NCBI RefSeq assembly: GCF_016864195.1
Contig: NZ_CP045202.1
Span: 3,256,501-3,320,500 of the forward strand
DNA length: 64,000 nucleotides
Direction of reading: 5' to 3'
From: Dechloromonas sp. TW-R-39-2
GTDB lineage: Bacteria; Pseudomonadota; Gammaproteobacteria; Burkholderiales; Rhodocyclaceae
Shown: piece by piece, positions 1-8,892 of the stretch
How the letters are laid out: each line of letters opens with the position of its first letter
Position numbering within the stretch: the first letter of the stretch is position 1
The notes under the pieces: generated by a model
Told to the model about the DNA's origin: nothing
What the model saw: only the letters and a program-made list of their open reading frames with translations
Database searches by the model: none
Translations under genes and position numbers: made by a program

Positions 1-2578
1 CCACGACCGAACTCCCTTCGCTCGGACTATGCCAGCTGACCTGCAGGACTCGCTGGCGTGGCTGCAGGATATGGATCAGGTGCCGCTCGTCACCCGTCTC
101 ATGGTGGAGATTGAGCAGATCGGGAAACCCTTGGGCTGGGTCGACACGCGAACGCAGCAACTCGATGAAGTCACGGGAAGACAAGCCGGATGCCTCGCCG
201 GCCTTGATACCGGTCAGTTGTTCGAAGGCCCGGTTGATGAATGAAACGACGCCATCGTTGTTGAAATAGGCGATACCGTCCGGCGTCAGCGTCAGAATGA
301 CATCGAGCTGCCCCATCAGGGCGATAATCCGGTCGGATGCCTCGACCCGCTGCGTCACATCGACAATGCTGCCGACCATGCGCAAGGGCTGCCCACCCGC
401 GCCGCGTTCGACCACGCGACCGTGGCTGGTCACCCAGATACGCCGGCCGTCACCGCGAATCATTTCATGCTCCAGCTCGTAATCCTCGGCTTCGCCATCA
501 ATGTGGCGGCGGATCGCGGCAAACAGGCGATCGTGCCACTCATCCGGCAAAAGGTCGGTAAACGAACTCAGGGGATGCGCCCCGACATAATTGGCCGGAT
601 CCAGCCCGAGCACCGCAGCCCAGCTCGGGCTGGTGATCAAGCTGTCGCTGACCATGTTCCAGTCCCAGATGCCTTCATGCAGCGCATCGATGGTCAGGGC
701 CAGGCGGTTTTCACTTTCGACCAGCGCCTGCGTGCCCTCGATGCTGGCTGAAATATCGTTCTGAATCCCGATGTAGTGCGTGATGCGCCCACTATCGTCG
801 AGCAGCGGCGAAAGCTGGAGCTCATTCCAGAACATCTGGCCATTTTTACGGTAATTGCGCAAAACGACCTTGCAACTCTCGCCGTTACGGATGGCCTGGC
901 GCATCTGCCCCAAGGCAAAGCCCTGATCCTCATTACGTCCGCCCTGCAACATGCCGCAATTCTTGCCGATGACCTCGGCGGCGCTGTAGCCGGTAATCCG
1001 CTCGAAAGCATCATTGACATAAAGGATGGGCTGATGCGCGTACAACATATCAACGATGACGACCCCGCAGGAGCTTGAGGCCAGCGCCCGCTCGCGCAAA
1101 CGCAACGATGCCTCCGCTTCGACGGTCGAGGTCACATCCTGAATCACGCCGGCGACACCACTCGGTGAGCCATTGGCATCCATGACCTGGTGGAAACGAT
1201 CAAGCACCCAACGCTCGGCACCATCGGGACGAACAATGCGATAGCGCAGCTCGGTTTCGCCCTCGGCCGAAAGATTGTGCCTGGCCTCAAGCAACCGTTC
1301 GACATCCACCAGGCTGACCTGCTGTTCGAAAAACCCCGGATTTTCAAGAAAAGCCGAGGGCGGATGGCCGAATATCTTGGTCGAAGCCGGACTGATATAG
1401 CTGACCATCGAAAAGTCGATCGGCATCGAATAGATCACGTCATCAATATTGGCCAGAACGCTGGCCAAACGTGCCTGCGTACTGGCCAGCTCCTCGGTAC
1501 GCAACAGAACCGTGGCTTCCTGATTTTCGTAAATCTGACGCAACGAAAAGACCATCTCATTGAACGCCGTTCCCATCCAGCCGATTTCATCGCGCCGCGT
1601 CACCGGCAACTGGCTCAGCCCGGAGGGACCGGCCCCGGCAATTTCCATGGCGTGATGACTCATTTCGCTGAGCGGACGAACCACGCTCTCGGAAATCTGG
1701 CGGCTCAGGTACAGCGCAATCAGCAAGGTCACCAGCGCCATCACCGCCGCAACCATTTTCATTTTCAGCAACGGGGCGTAGGCCACGTTTTTCGGCAATC
1801 TGACGGTCAACTTCAGTGGAAAGCCTTTTTCGGCGAGAACGCCATGCAATGTCTGTTCGACCATCAGCCAGTCGCCGTCACCTGCGGGAGCATTCGAAAA
1901 TATCTCGCGACCGCTGGCATCCTGCAAGACAACGACCAGCGGCAAGCTTTCCGGGTTGTGCATGGTATTGATCACCCGTCCGGCAAGCTGCGACAGATCG
2001 ACTTCCATGGCCAGAGCCCCTTCAGTAGACCCGGTCGCCTGATAACGCACCGGATAAGCACCGTCCAAGACAACCCGATTCCCCTCGGAGATCAGCTCGA
2101 ACACCGCTTTTTCATGGCTCATGACGCTTTGCAAGGCGTTCTTTGCCACCGGCGGATGTTGCTCGGCAGAGGCGACCACCTGCCCCAGCGCATCCAGAAG
2201 TTGCAGGGAAAGCAGGTCGGGAAAGCCCTGGCGATGCTCCAACAGATAAGGGCGCAAATAGACCTGGCTGCCGACCGAGTCCGCCAGACCGTTGGCAACC
2301 AGGGTCCGGTGTGACAGCTTTTCGGTTTCGATCAGCAGGCGGTCCAGATCGGACTCGATACGTTGGGAGGTCAGGATGGCCATTGCCTCAAGATGCTGGC
2401 TGGCTGACTCCTGGACCAGGGAAAAGAGCTGCGGATACGTCAGTGTGGCAAACCCGACCAACAACACAGTCACCAGCAACTGGGTTTTCAGTTTGAACCG
2501 ATTGGCCAGACTGCCCTCATACCAATCGAAAAACCGGGTGCTGCTTTGTAATAGTTTGGCAACGACAGGGGTGTTCAT
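1..2578 (-). CDS. Membrane multi-PAS sensor with LOV-like domain (C-terminus off the window)
   Basis: The start is the ATG at 2576-2578; the frame stays open to the left edge, giving at least 859 codons with the output domain missing. Translation shows a transmembrane helix near residues 33-50, an extracytoplasmic region of about 220 residues, a second helix near 272-292, a HAMP linker, then four PAS-type domains. The second PAS domain carries GKNCGMLQG with Cys541, later FWN and YIGIQ, which resembles the flavin-binding signature of LOV photoreceptors. The gene lies 13 bp after the periplasmic binding protein, so the two are probably co-transcribed and may form a ligand-sensing pair. A GGDEF/EAL or kinase output is likely but cannot be seen. 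Confidence 0.85.
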   Translation of the reverse strand, partial: MNTPVVAKLLQSSTRFFDWYEGSLANRFKLKTQLLVTVLLVGFATLTYPQLFSLVQESASQHLEAMAILTSQRIESDLDRLLIETEKLSHRTLVANGLADSVGSQVYLRPYLLEHRQGFPDLLSLQLLDALGQVVASAEQHPPVAKNALQSVMSHEKAVFELISEGNRVVLDGAYPVRYQATGSTEGALAMEVDLSQLAGRVINTMHNPESLPLVVVLQDASGREIFSNAPAGDGDWLMVEQTLHGVLAEKGFPLKLTVRLPKNVAYAPLLKMKMVAAVMALVTLLIALYLSRQISESVVRPLSEMSHHAMEIAGAGPSGLSQLPVTRRDEIGWMGTAFNEMVFSLRQIYENQEATVLLRTEELASTQARLASVLANIDDVIYSMPIDFSMVSYISPASTKIFGHPPSAFLENPGFFEQQVSLVDVERLLEARHNLSAEGETELRYRIVRPDGAERWVLDRFHQVMDANGSPSGVAGVIQDVTSTVEAEASLRLRERALASSSCGVVIVDMLYAHQPILYVNDAFERITGYSAAEVIGKNCGMLQGGRNEDQGFALGQMRQAIRNGESCKVVLRNYRKNGQMFWNELQLSPLLDDSGRITHYIGIQNDISASIEGTQALVESENRLALTIDALHEGIWDWNMVSDSLITSPSWAAVLGLDPANYVGAHPLSSFTDLLPDEWHDRLFAAIRRHIDGEAEDYELEHEMIRGDGRRIWVTSHGRVVERGAGGQPLRMVGSIVDVTQRVEASDRIIALMGQLDVILTLTPDGIAYFNNDGVVSFINRAFEQLTGIKAGEASGLSSRDFIELLRSRVDPAQGFPDLLNLHHETGDERHLIHILQPRQRVLQVSWHSPSEGSSVV

Positions 2579-2591
2579 CGTCGCACCCCAC

Positions 2592-3779
2592 TCAGTTCTT
2601 TTCTATCCGCGACAATCGACCATCGGGCTGATAGCGCGAAAAAAACAGATCGCGCTCGCGCAGGGCTTCATGATTGTCGGCCGTAAATGGTTTGTCGTAG
2701 CGTTTGACGACTCCCTCAAAACGCCCCAACTGCTCCATCGCTGCGCGTACTGCCGCACGATCGGCCGAGCCGGCTTTCTTGATCGCCAAGGCCAGCAGAT
2801 GCGTCAAATCATAAGCATGGGCAATGCCGACAGGCGATGGAATGGTGTCCGGATGGCTCACCCCGAATGCTTTCTGGGCGGCACGAGCCAGCGCCTTGCC
2901 GGACTCATTGCGCGCCGTGCCGAAGCTGTATGTCTGGACAAGGACAAAATCGATTTTCTGCAGGCTGTCGCCACACAGCTTGGGGAAATCTCCGCCACTG
3001 ACTCCCCAATGACTGATCACGGGCAGTTTCTGCGCATCCGGCAACTCGGCCAACCCACGCACCAGCTGGGAGCCTTCGCGTTCGTTGGCAACCAGGAAAA
3101 TGGCCTGCGCCCCGGACTGGCGCAATGCCAGGTAACGCTCAATCAGGGTCGGATCGCCGCCCCAGTTGTACCACTCGGTCCCGCTGATCTCGACACCGGC
3201 AGCACTGGCCTGCGCCTTGAGCGCCTGTGCCGTACTGCGGCCCCACGAAATATTCGGCAGCAAGACGCCCAGGCGCGTCAAGCCACGGCTGCGCGCCTGA
3301 CGCAACACCGCCGAGACAGCCATGCTGTCCGACAAGGAAAGACGAAAGGCCCAGTTGGGCGATTGCCCGTTCTGGGTCACGCCATCGGCTGCTGCCCAGG
3401 GGTCGAGCAGCACGATCTTGAGGGCAGGTAATTCCTTGACCTGCTCCAGCGCCACGGGGCTGAATTTTCCGGTCATCACGGCAACGACATCCGGCATGGC
3501 GGCAAAAGTCCGCAGATTTTCAACGCCACGCGCCGGCACCGAACGATTGTCGCGAACCAGCACCTCCAGCGGACGGCCATTCAGCACCCCGCCGCGTTGA
3601 TTGATTTCCGCCACGGCTTGGGCAACCCCCAGACGAATCGCCTCATCGGAGGTACTACTCAGATCGCCAACTTCAAGATCCAGACCGATCTGTACCGGCT
3701 CGTTGGCCGCATGGACAATACCAGCCAGCATCAAAAAGGCGGCGGCGGTAAAACGACGCAATGCGAGGTTGCTTGTCAT
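2592..3779 (-). CDS. Periplasmic branched-chain amino-acid-type substrate-binding protein
   Basis: A 395-residue protein with an N-terminal signal peptide (hydrophobic stretch ending in VHAANE near residue 25) and a type-1 periplasmic binding fold. It has the family phrases of LivK-like receptors: IGLDLEVGD at the start, then AVAEINQRGGVLNGRPLEV. No ABC permease or ATPase gene is nearby. It sits between a lone receiver and the multi-PAS sensor with gaps of only 2 and 13 bp. I infer it presents a ligand to the membrane sensor rather than serving transport. The ligand cannot be named from sequence. Confidence 0.85.
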   Translation of the reverse strand: MTSNLALRRFTAAAFLMLAGIVHAANEPVQIGLDLEVGDLSSTSDEAIRLGVAQAVAEINQRGGVLNGRPLEVLVRDNRSVPARGVENLRTFAAMPDVVAVMTGKFSPVALEQVKELPALKIVLLDPWAAADGVTQNGQSPNWAFRLSLSDSMAVSAVLRQARSRGLTRLGVLLPNISWGRSTAQALKAQASAAGVEISGTEWYNWGGDPTLIERYLALRQSGAQAIFLVANEREGSQLVRGLAELPDAQKLPVISHWGVSGGDFPKLCGDSLQKIDFVLVQTYSFGTARNESGKALARAAQKAFGVSHPDTIPSPVGIAHAYDLTHLLALAIKKAGSADRAAVRAAMEQLGRFEGVVKRYDKPFTADNHEALRERDLFFSRYQPDGRLSRIEKN

Positions 3780-3781
3780 GA

Positions 3782-4177
3782 TTACACCGGTTGGCGGTTG
3801 GATTTATCGAGCAAGCCATCGACCGTGTCGATCAACTCCAACGGACTGAAAGGCTTGGTCAGGTAAGCATCGGCACCGGCCTGGTGGCCCATGTCAAAAT
3901 CGGCCTGCTGCCCGCGCGCTGTGAGCAAAACGACCGCAGTCTGCCGCAGAACAGGATCCTGCTTTATTTTCTGGCAGACCTGGTAACCGTCCAGACTGCC
4001 CGGCATCATCACATCGAGCAGGACCAGATGCGGACGCAGCGCCTTGACCATATGCCAGCCATTTTCGCCGTTGTCGGCCTCGTGAACTTCGCTGTTGCCA
4101 AGCTCCATGGTCATCTTGATCAATTTTCGGATATCTGCCTGATCCTCAATGATCAGAATTATTTTTCGTTCGCTCAT
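3782..4177 (-). CDS. Single-domain CheY-like response regulator
   Basis: 131 residues, just one receiver domain. The acidic pair follows IILII (EDQ), the phosphoacceptor Asp55 sits in LVLLDVMMPG, and the conserved Thr and Lys are in LLTARG and LTKPFSP. There is no output domain, so it acts by protein contact. The gene lies 24 bp after the kinase-like gene and 2 bp before the binding-protein gene, so it belongs to the same operon. Confidence 0.93.
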   Translation of the reverse strand: MSERKIILIIEDQADIRKLIKMTMELGNSEVHEADNGENGWHMVKALRPHLVLLDVMMPGSLDGYQVCQKIKQDPVLRQTAVVLLTARGQQADFDMGHQAGADAYLTKPFSPLELIDTVDGLLDKSNRQPV

Positions 4178-4201
4178 GCTGTTCTCCCGATCGCTATTTA
4201 C

Positions 4202-5332
4202 TTAGTTGCTATCTGTATTTGCGCGCTGACGCTGCATCAGGCGCATCAAATCCTGGGCGTAACGCCGTGCCTGCTCAGCATCCAGATTGGGCACCACCGC
4301 ATCACCCGGTGCACCGGCCGGCAATTCAAGGACGAAGGCCGTAATTTCGTCGTCTTCTTCGCTCAGCTTCAGACTGCCGTGGTGCAGTTCGACAATCTGT
4401 TTGCACAGGGCCATGCCCAAGCCAAGACTCTGTAAAGGTTGCCCACCGGAAGCGCCTTTGGCTTGCTGAGAAAACGGCAGGTGACTGCGAGAGGCTGCCT
4501 GGAGCGGCAAGCCGCGCCCGTGATTGCGGATTTGCAAGCTGAGAAAATTGCCGTAGGGACGAGCCACCAGTTCAAGATCGGAACGAACCCGACAATGCTT
4601 CAGCATGTATTCAATGTAGCCATAAAGCGCCTCGACCAGCCAGTCACGGCTGCCGTAAATCACGGGCAGCTCCTGATTGAGGCCGTTCATGTTGAATTTG
4701 ATGTTGCGCTCATCGAGCAGCGGGCGCAGCCGCCGAATCAGCGCAGAAACAAGATCGAGCACCTGGATCCGCTCGGCGGCAACAACCGGCGACTTGGCAA
4801 ATATTTCGGCAAAGGAAGCCAGTTGAATCACACGGGAAGCGATTTCCTCACCCTGGCCGAGCACCTTGCGCACCTCTTCGGACAAGGCATAACGCGCATC
4901 GAGATCGGGCACGGTGGCAACCAGCAAGGCCCCCAGATTCTCCGAGAAGCGGCGCATCGGTTGAGCCAGTTCGACCGACATCAAATTGGCCAGATTGGTA
5001 ATGATCGTGTCGAAGCGCGTCGCCTCGCTGACATTGCGCGCCACCAGCAGGTAGCCGCCGCCGACAGGAGATTCAAGCACCTTCAGCTTGAGCCGGTCAC
5101 CCTGGCAGGTCTTGCCCGGCGCCTCGATTTCAAACTCCAGCGGTAACTTGACGTAGCCACGACCGAGCGCCGCGAGCTGGACCTGAACGCCCTCGATCCC
5201 GAGCGGTTTGCCGAGCGTCAGATTGAAGAGCGATGTCGCGGCGACATTCGAAAAACGCACCACGCCATCGGGCGACAAAATCAGCAAGCCCTGGTCGATG
5301 CTATCGAAAAGAATTTGCAAATTGGCCGACAT
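4202..5332 (-). CDS. PAS / histidine-kinase-like protein with degenerate H-box
   Basis: 376 residues. An N-terminal PAS domain (about 1-110) is followed by a helical dimerisation-like region and an ATPase-like region ending in the G-box LGLGMALCKQIVELHHG. Where a kinase would have SHELRTPL, this protein reads LMSVELAQPM, so the phosphorylated His is replaced by Val. The N-box is also poor (EALYGYIEYMLKHC). It is the first gene of the operon with the receiver. It may be a non-catalytic adaptor, may use another residue, or may bind nucleotide only. Confidence 0.8.
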   Translation of the reverse strand: MSANLQILFDSIDQGLLILSPDGVVRFSNVAATSLFNLTLGKPLGIEGVQVQLAALGRGYVKLPLEFEIEAPGKTCQGDRLKLKVLESPVGGGYLLVARNVSEATRFDTIITNLANLMSVELAQPMRRFSENLGALLVATVPDLDARYALSEEVRKVLGQGEEIASRVIQLASFAEIFAKSPVVAAERIQVLDLVSALIRRLRPLLDERNIKFNMNGLNQELPVIYGSRDWLVEALYGYIEYMLKHCRVRSDLELVARPYGNFLSLQIRNHGRGLPLQAASRSHLPFSQQAKGASGGQPLQSLGLGMALCKQIVELHHGSLKLSEEDDEITAFVLELPAGAPGDAVVPNLDAEQARRYAQDLMRLMQRQRANTDSN

Positions 5333-5482
5333 GGAAGAACCTCGCTGCGCAGATGTTTATGACAAACTATTCGTGTTTTGTATTTTTGTCAATTTTATAT
5401 TTATTATTGAACAACTCATTTTTGTTGTTTTATCGCGTAGACCGCAGCAATCCCCTGTCTGACATTTCTCCTCGTGGCGAAC

Positions 5483-5513
5483 GAAAAAAAGCCGATGGAA
5501 AAACCATCGGCTT
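5483..5513 (-). terminator. Rho-independent terminator of trmA
   Basis: A 10-bp stem, AAGCCGATGG/CCATCGGCTT, with a short A-rich loop. Read on the minus strand it is followed by a run of seven T. It lies 24 bp past the trmA stop. The neighbouring stretch 5333-5480 is very AT-rich, holds no gene, and probably carries the promoter of the sensory operon. Confidence 0.85.
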
Positions 5514-5536
5514 CAGTTGGCCCGGGTTGAAAATAT

Positions 5537-6625
5537 TCAGCGCCGCTTGAGCAGCAGCCCGGACTCCAGATGATGCGTATAAGGAAACTGGTCGAACACC
5601 GCCGAAGCGACGATCTGGTGCGTCGCCTGCAAGGCCGCAACGTTTTCCTGCAAGGTTTGCGGATTGCAGGAAATATAGAGGATGTGCTCGAAGCCAGCGG
5701 CCAACGCCAGCGTCGTCTCATCCAGCCCGCTGCGCGGTGGGTCGACAAAAATGGTCGAGAAACGATAGCTGTCCAGATCGACATCCTTCATCCGCGTGAA
5801 GATTTCCTTGCCGGTCAGCGCATTGCTGATTTCATCGCTCGACATGCGGACCATCGCGGTGTTTTCAATTGCGTTGGCTTCAAGATTGTATTGCGCGGCA
5901 TAGACCGATGATTTGCTGACTTCGGTGGCCAGCACGCGCTCGTACAACGGCGCCAGCGCCACCGTGAAGTTGCCGTTGCCGCAATACAGTTCGAGCAGGT
6001 CGCCGCCCAGCCCGGCCGCCTGTTTGCAGGCCCAGGCGAGCATCTGGCGATTGACCCCGCCATTCGGCTGGGTGAAGCTGCCTTCGATCTGTTTGTAGCG
6101 CAGCTGACGGCCGTTCAATTCAAACGCTTCGAGCACCCAGTCGCGGTCGACGACAATTTTCTGGCCACGACTGCGGCCGATCAGCTGGATGTTCAAATCT
6201 GCGGCCAAGGCACGTGCCGCCGCTTCCCATTCGTCGTCCAGCTTGCGGTGATAAATCAGCGTGACAAGCAACTCGCCGCTCAAGGTCGACAGGAAATCAA
6301 TCTGGAACAAGCGATGCTTCAAGACCTCGTTGGCGATCAGACGATCGCGCAGGATCGGCATCATCGTGCAGATCGTTTCGCTGGCCACCGGGAAGGTATC
6401 GAGAATCACCGGCTGCTTCGGTCGCTCGGCATCGAACATGGCGTAATCGACCCGCTCGTCCTGATGCCACATGCGGAATTCGGCACGCATCCGGTAATGC
6501 TGTGGGGCCGAGCAGAAAACCTCGGGCTCGGGCAGGCCATAAGGGGCGAATGACTGCTTGAAGAGTTCAAGCTTGGCGGCCAGTTGTGCCGCGTACTGAG
6601 TGGGGTCGATGCCGGGAAGTGCCAT
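5537..6625 (-). CDS. trmA: tRNA (uracil-5-)-methyltransferase
   Basis: Methylates U54 of tRNA to ribothymidine using S-adenosylmethionine. The protein tracks E. coli TrmA closely along its length: HYRMRAEFRMWH, FQIDFLSTLS, SFTQPNGGVN, the SAM motif LLELYCGNGNF, FVDPPRSGLD, and YISCNPQTL with the catalytic Cys, ending in FDQFPYTHH. I use the ATG at 6625 (MALPGIDPTQY), which aligns with the family start; an upstream in-frame ATG at 6673 adds 16 unlikely residues. The gene stands alone between a terminator and the tRNA gene. Confidence 0.95.
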   Translation of the reverse strand: MALPGIDPTQYAAQLAAKLELFKQSFAPYGLPEPEVFCSAPQHYRMRAEFRMWHQDERVDYAMFDAERPKQPVILDTFPVASETICTMMPILRDRLIANEVLKHRLFQIDFLSTLSGELLVTLIYHRKLDDEWEAAARALAADLNIQLIGRSRGQKIVVDRDWVLEAFELNGRQLRYKQIEGSFTQPNGGVNRQMLAWACKQAAGLGGDLLELYCGNGNFTVALAPLYERVLATEVSKSSVYAAQYNLEANAIENTAMVRMSSDEISNALTGKEIFTRMKDVDLDSYRFSTIFVDPPRSGLDETTLALAAGFEHILYISCNPQTLQENVAALQATHQIVASAVFDQFPYTHHLESGLLLKRR

Positions 6626-6736
6626 GATGTCCGGGGAGGAAATGGGGAACCCAAAAAGCAAAATGGCCAGCAAATTTGCCGGCCGCTTCTCGCTTGTTTC
6701 CCTGACGAATCCGGCGTTTAAGCCAGCAAAATTAAT

Positions 6737-6812
6737 TGGTTGCGGGAGCAGGACTTGAACCTGCGACCTTCGGGTTATGAGCCCGACGAGCTGCCAACTG
6801 CTCCATCCCGCG
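6737..6812 (-). tRNA. Initiator tRNA-Met (CAT)
   Basis: The 76-nt minus-strand sequence begins CGCGGG and ends CCCGCAACCA with CCA encoded. It folds into a cloverleaf with anticodon CAT. The mismatched first pair (C1 against A72) and the three G-C pairs of the anticodon stem (GGGCTCATAACCC) are hallmarks of the initiator tRNA. It is not associated with the genomic island, which starts 13 kb away. Confidence 0.95.
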
Positions 6813-6907
6813 TCCGTCAGAGGTGCGCACTATCCAGCATGCGGAACCTTACGTCAAGCTTAATCGTAAAATATATTATTCGACGACATGCCATCCGTTT
6901 AAACAAC

Positions 6908-8209
6908 TCAGACGCCGACCACCCGACTGGCTGGAAAACGTGCGGCAAAGCGACTGCCAACGCCCGGCGTGCTTTTGATATCGAGCAGTGCCTGATGGCG
7001 ACTCAGCGAATGCTTGACGATGGCCAATCCCAGCCCGGTACCGCCGGCATCGCGCGACCTGCCGCGGTCGACGCGATAAAAACGCTCGGTTAGCCGCGGG
7101 ATATGTTTGGCGTCGATCCCGATCCCGGTATCCTGCACGGCAAACTCGGCGCCCTGGGTATTGGCGCGCCAGCTGATCCGCACCCTTCCACCAGTTGGCG
7201 TATAACGCACGGCATTCGCCACCAGGTTGCCGAAAGCACTGACCAGTTCAGGCTCGGAGCCACGCAGGTCGCCCTGGCCGTCGGTTTCGATCACGATGCT
7301 GTGCCGCCCGGCCGAAAGCGCCTCGGCATCGCGCCGCAATTTATCGACGATATTGGCCATATCGACGATCTCACTCTCCGGCGGCGGCGCCGACTCGATC
7401 GAGGAAAGCGTCAGCAAATCCTGGACGATCGATTCCATGCGGCGAGACTGGTCAATCATCATGCCGAGGTAACGTGCCTGCTCGTCGCGGTCGACCTCGA
7501 TTTCCTGCAAGGTTTCAAGGAAACCAGCCAGCACGGTGAGCGGGGTACGCAACTCATGCGAAACGTTGGCTACGAAATCGCGCCGCATGCGATCCAGCAA
7601 ATCGGTCTGCGTCACATCCTTGATCTGCATCAGCCGGCGGTCGCCGGCATAGGGAATGACGAAAATCGAAAGAACGCGATCCTCGCTCCGCTCTGTTCTC
7701 AAGGTTAGCGGCCGCGAGAAATCGTTACTGCCGAGATAATTGACGAACTCCGGTTGGCGAACCAGATTGACGACAGGCTGCCCCCGATCCGTACGAATCA
7801 CCAGGCCAAGCTGCATTTCTGCCGTCGTATTGCAAAACAGAATCAGATTATTGGCATCGAGCAGGACGACCCCGTCGGTCAATGCCTGTCCGGCCGCAAT
7901 CAGCATGCTGATTTCGTGATCGCGCTGGGCCAGCTTGGTGCGCAAATCCTTTTCGTGGCGATAGAGACGGCCGAAAACACCATCCCAGGCACCTTCACCT
8001 TCCAGGCTGCTATCGACGACCGGTGACCGCGACCAGCGCTCCAGACGGGCGAAGTTGCGAAAGTGGAAAGCCAGTTGCAGCCCCAGGCCACAGCAAAAGA
8101 CGGCCCAGCCAGCCCAATGGGCCACGAAATAGCCAACGGGCAGCGCCAGAAGCGCCGCCAGCAAAGCCAGCAAAACTGCCCGAATCAGTTGTGACGACAC
8201 CCGGCTCAA
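6908..8209 (-). CDS. phoR: Phosphate regulon sensor kinase PhoR
   Basis: 433 residues: two adjacent membrane helices near the N-terminus (about 8-30 and 33-50), a linker, a PAS domain (about 100-190), the kinase H-box with His218 in FVANVSHELRTPL, an N-box (GNLVANAVRYTP) and a G-box (GTGLGLAIVKH). It phosphorylates PhoB when phosphate is scarce and is held off by PstSCAB and PhoU when phosphate is plentiful. Its start overlaps the phoB stop by 4 nt, so translation is probably coupled. It is the last gene of the pst-pho cluster. Confidence 0.96.
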   Translation of the reverse strand: MSRVSSQLIRAVLLALLAALLALPVGYFVAHWAGWAVFCCGLGLQLAFHFRNFARLERWSRSPVVDSSLEGEGAWDGVFGRLYRHEKDLRTKLAQRDHEISMLIAAGQALTDGVVLLDANNLILFCNTTAEMQLGLVIRTDRGQPVVNLVRQPEFVNYLGSNDFSRPLTLRTERSEDRVLSIFVIPYAGDRRLMQIKDVTQTDLLDRMRRDFVANVSHELRTPLTVLAGFLETLQEIEVDRDEQARYLGMMIDQSRRMESIVQDLLTLSSIESAPPPESEIVDMANIVDKLRRDAEALSAGRHSIVIETDGQGDLRGSEPELVSAFGNLVANAVRYTPTGGRVRISWRANTQGAEFAVQDTGIGIDAKHIPRLTERFYRVDRGRSRDAGGTGLGLAIVKHSLSRHQALLDIKSTPGVGSRFAARFPASRVVGV

Positions 8210-8892
8210 GCTCCCCGGAAGCGGTAACCGGTACCGCGCACCGTTTCGACCCGTTCATGATGCCCGGAGGATTCAAGCGCGGCACGCAAACGACGAATGT
8301 GCACATCGACCGTACGTTCTTCGATGAAAACGTGATCACCCCAGACTTCGTCAAGCAACTGGGCACGGGTATAAACCCGCTCGGCATGCGTCATGAAGAA
8401 GAAGAGCAGGCGAAACTCCGTCGGGCCGAGTTCAATCGGCTGACCGCCGGCCAGCACGCGATGCGTTGCCGGATTGAGCGCCAGATCACCGACCTCGATC
8501 GCTTCACCGGCCAGATGCGGCGCCCGGCGGCGCAGCACGGCACGCACCCGGGCGACCAGTTCCTTGGGCGAAAACGGTTTGGTGACATAATCGTCGGCCC
8601 CGGCTTCCAGGCCCTGCACCTTGTCTTCTTCATGGACGCGCGCCGTCAGCATGATGATCGGCAACTCGCGGGTTCGCTCATCGGCCCGAATCTTCTTGGC
8701 CAGCGCTACGCCGGACTGGCCGGGCAGCATCCAGTCGAGCACGACCAGATCAGGCAAGGCAGCACGGATGGCAGACTCGGCTTCTTCCGCGCTACCGGCG
8801 CGAACGACGAGGAATCCGGCATGTTTCAGATTGATGACGACAAGTTCCTGAATGGCCGGCTCGTCCTCGACAACCAGAATGGTCGGTGTCAC
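8206..8892 (-). CDS. phoB: Phosphate regulon response regulator PhoB
   Basis: 228 residues with an N-terminal receiver (Asp53 in LVVLDWMLPG, Lys in VTKPFSP) and a C-terminal OmpR-type winged helix (EFRLLFFFM, DEVWGDHVFIEERTVDVHIRRLR, GTGYRF). It binds Pho boxes, one of which is proposed upstream of pstS. Overlaps phoU and phoR by 4 nt each, an arrangement that implies tight co-expression. Confidence 0.97.
   Translation of the reverse strand: MTPTILVVEDEPAIQELVVINLKHAGFLVVRAGSAEEAESAIRAALPDLVVLDWMLPGQSGVALAKKIRADERTRELPIIMLTARVHEEDKVQGLEAGADDYVTKPFSPKELVARVRAVLRRRAPHLAGEAIEVGDLALNPATHRVLAGGQPIELGPTEFRLLFFFMTHAERVYTRAQLLDEVWGDHVFIEERTVDVHIRRLRAALESSGHHERVETVRGTGYRFRGA

Noticed and set aside
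1190..2314. 374-codon open frame on the plus strand
   Set aside because: It is antisense to the multi-PAS sensor, whose minus-strand translation shows clear HAMP and PAS domains; the plus frame resembles no family and is a codon-bias shadow.
6737..6812. tRNA-Met as the attachment site of the island
   Set aside because: The tRNA is 13 kb from the island edge and no copy of its 3' end occurs at 19850 or 54711.
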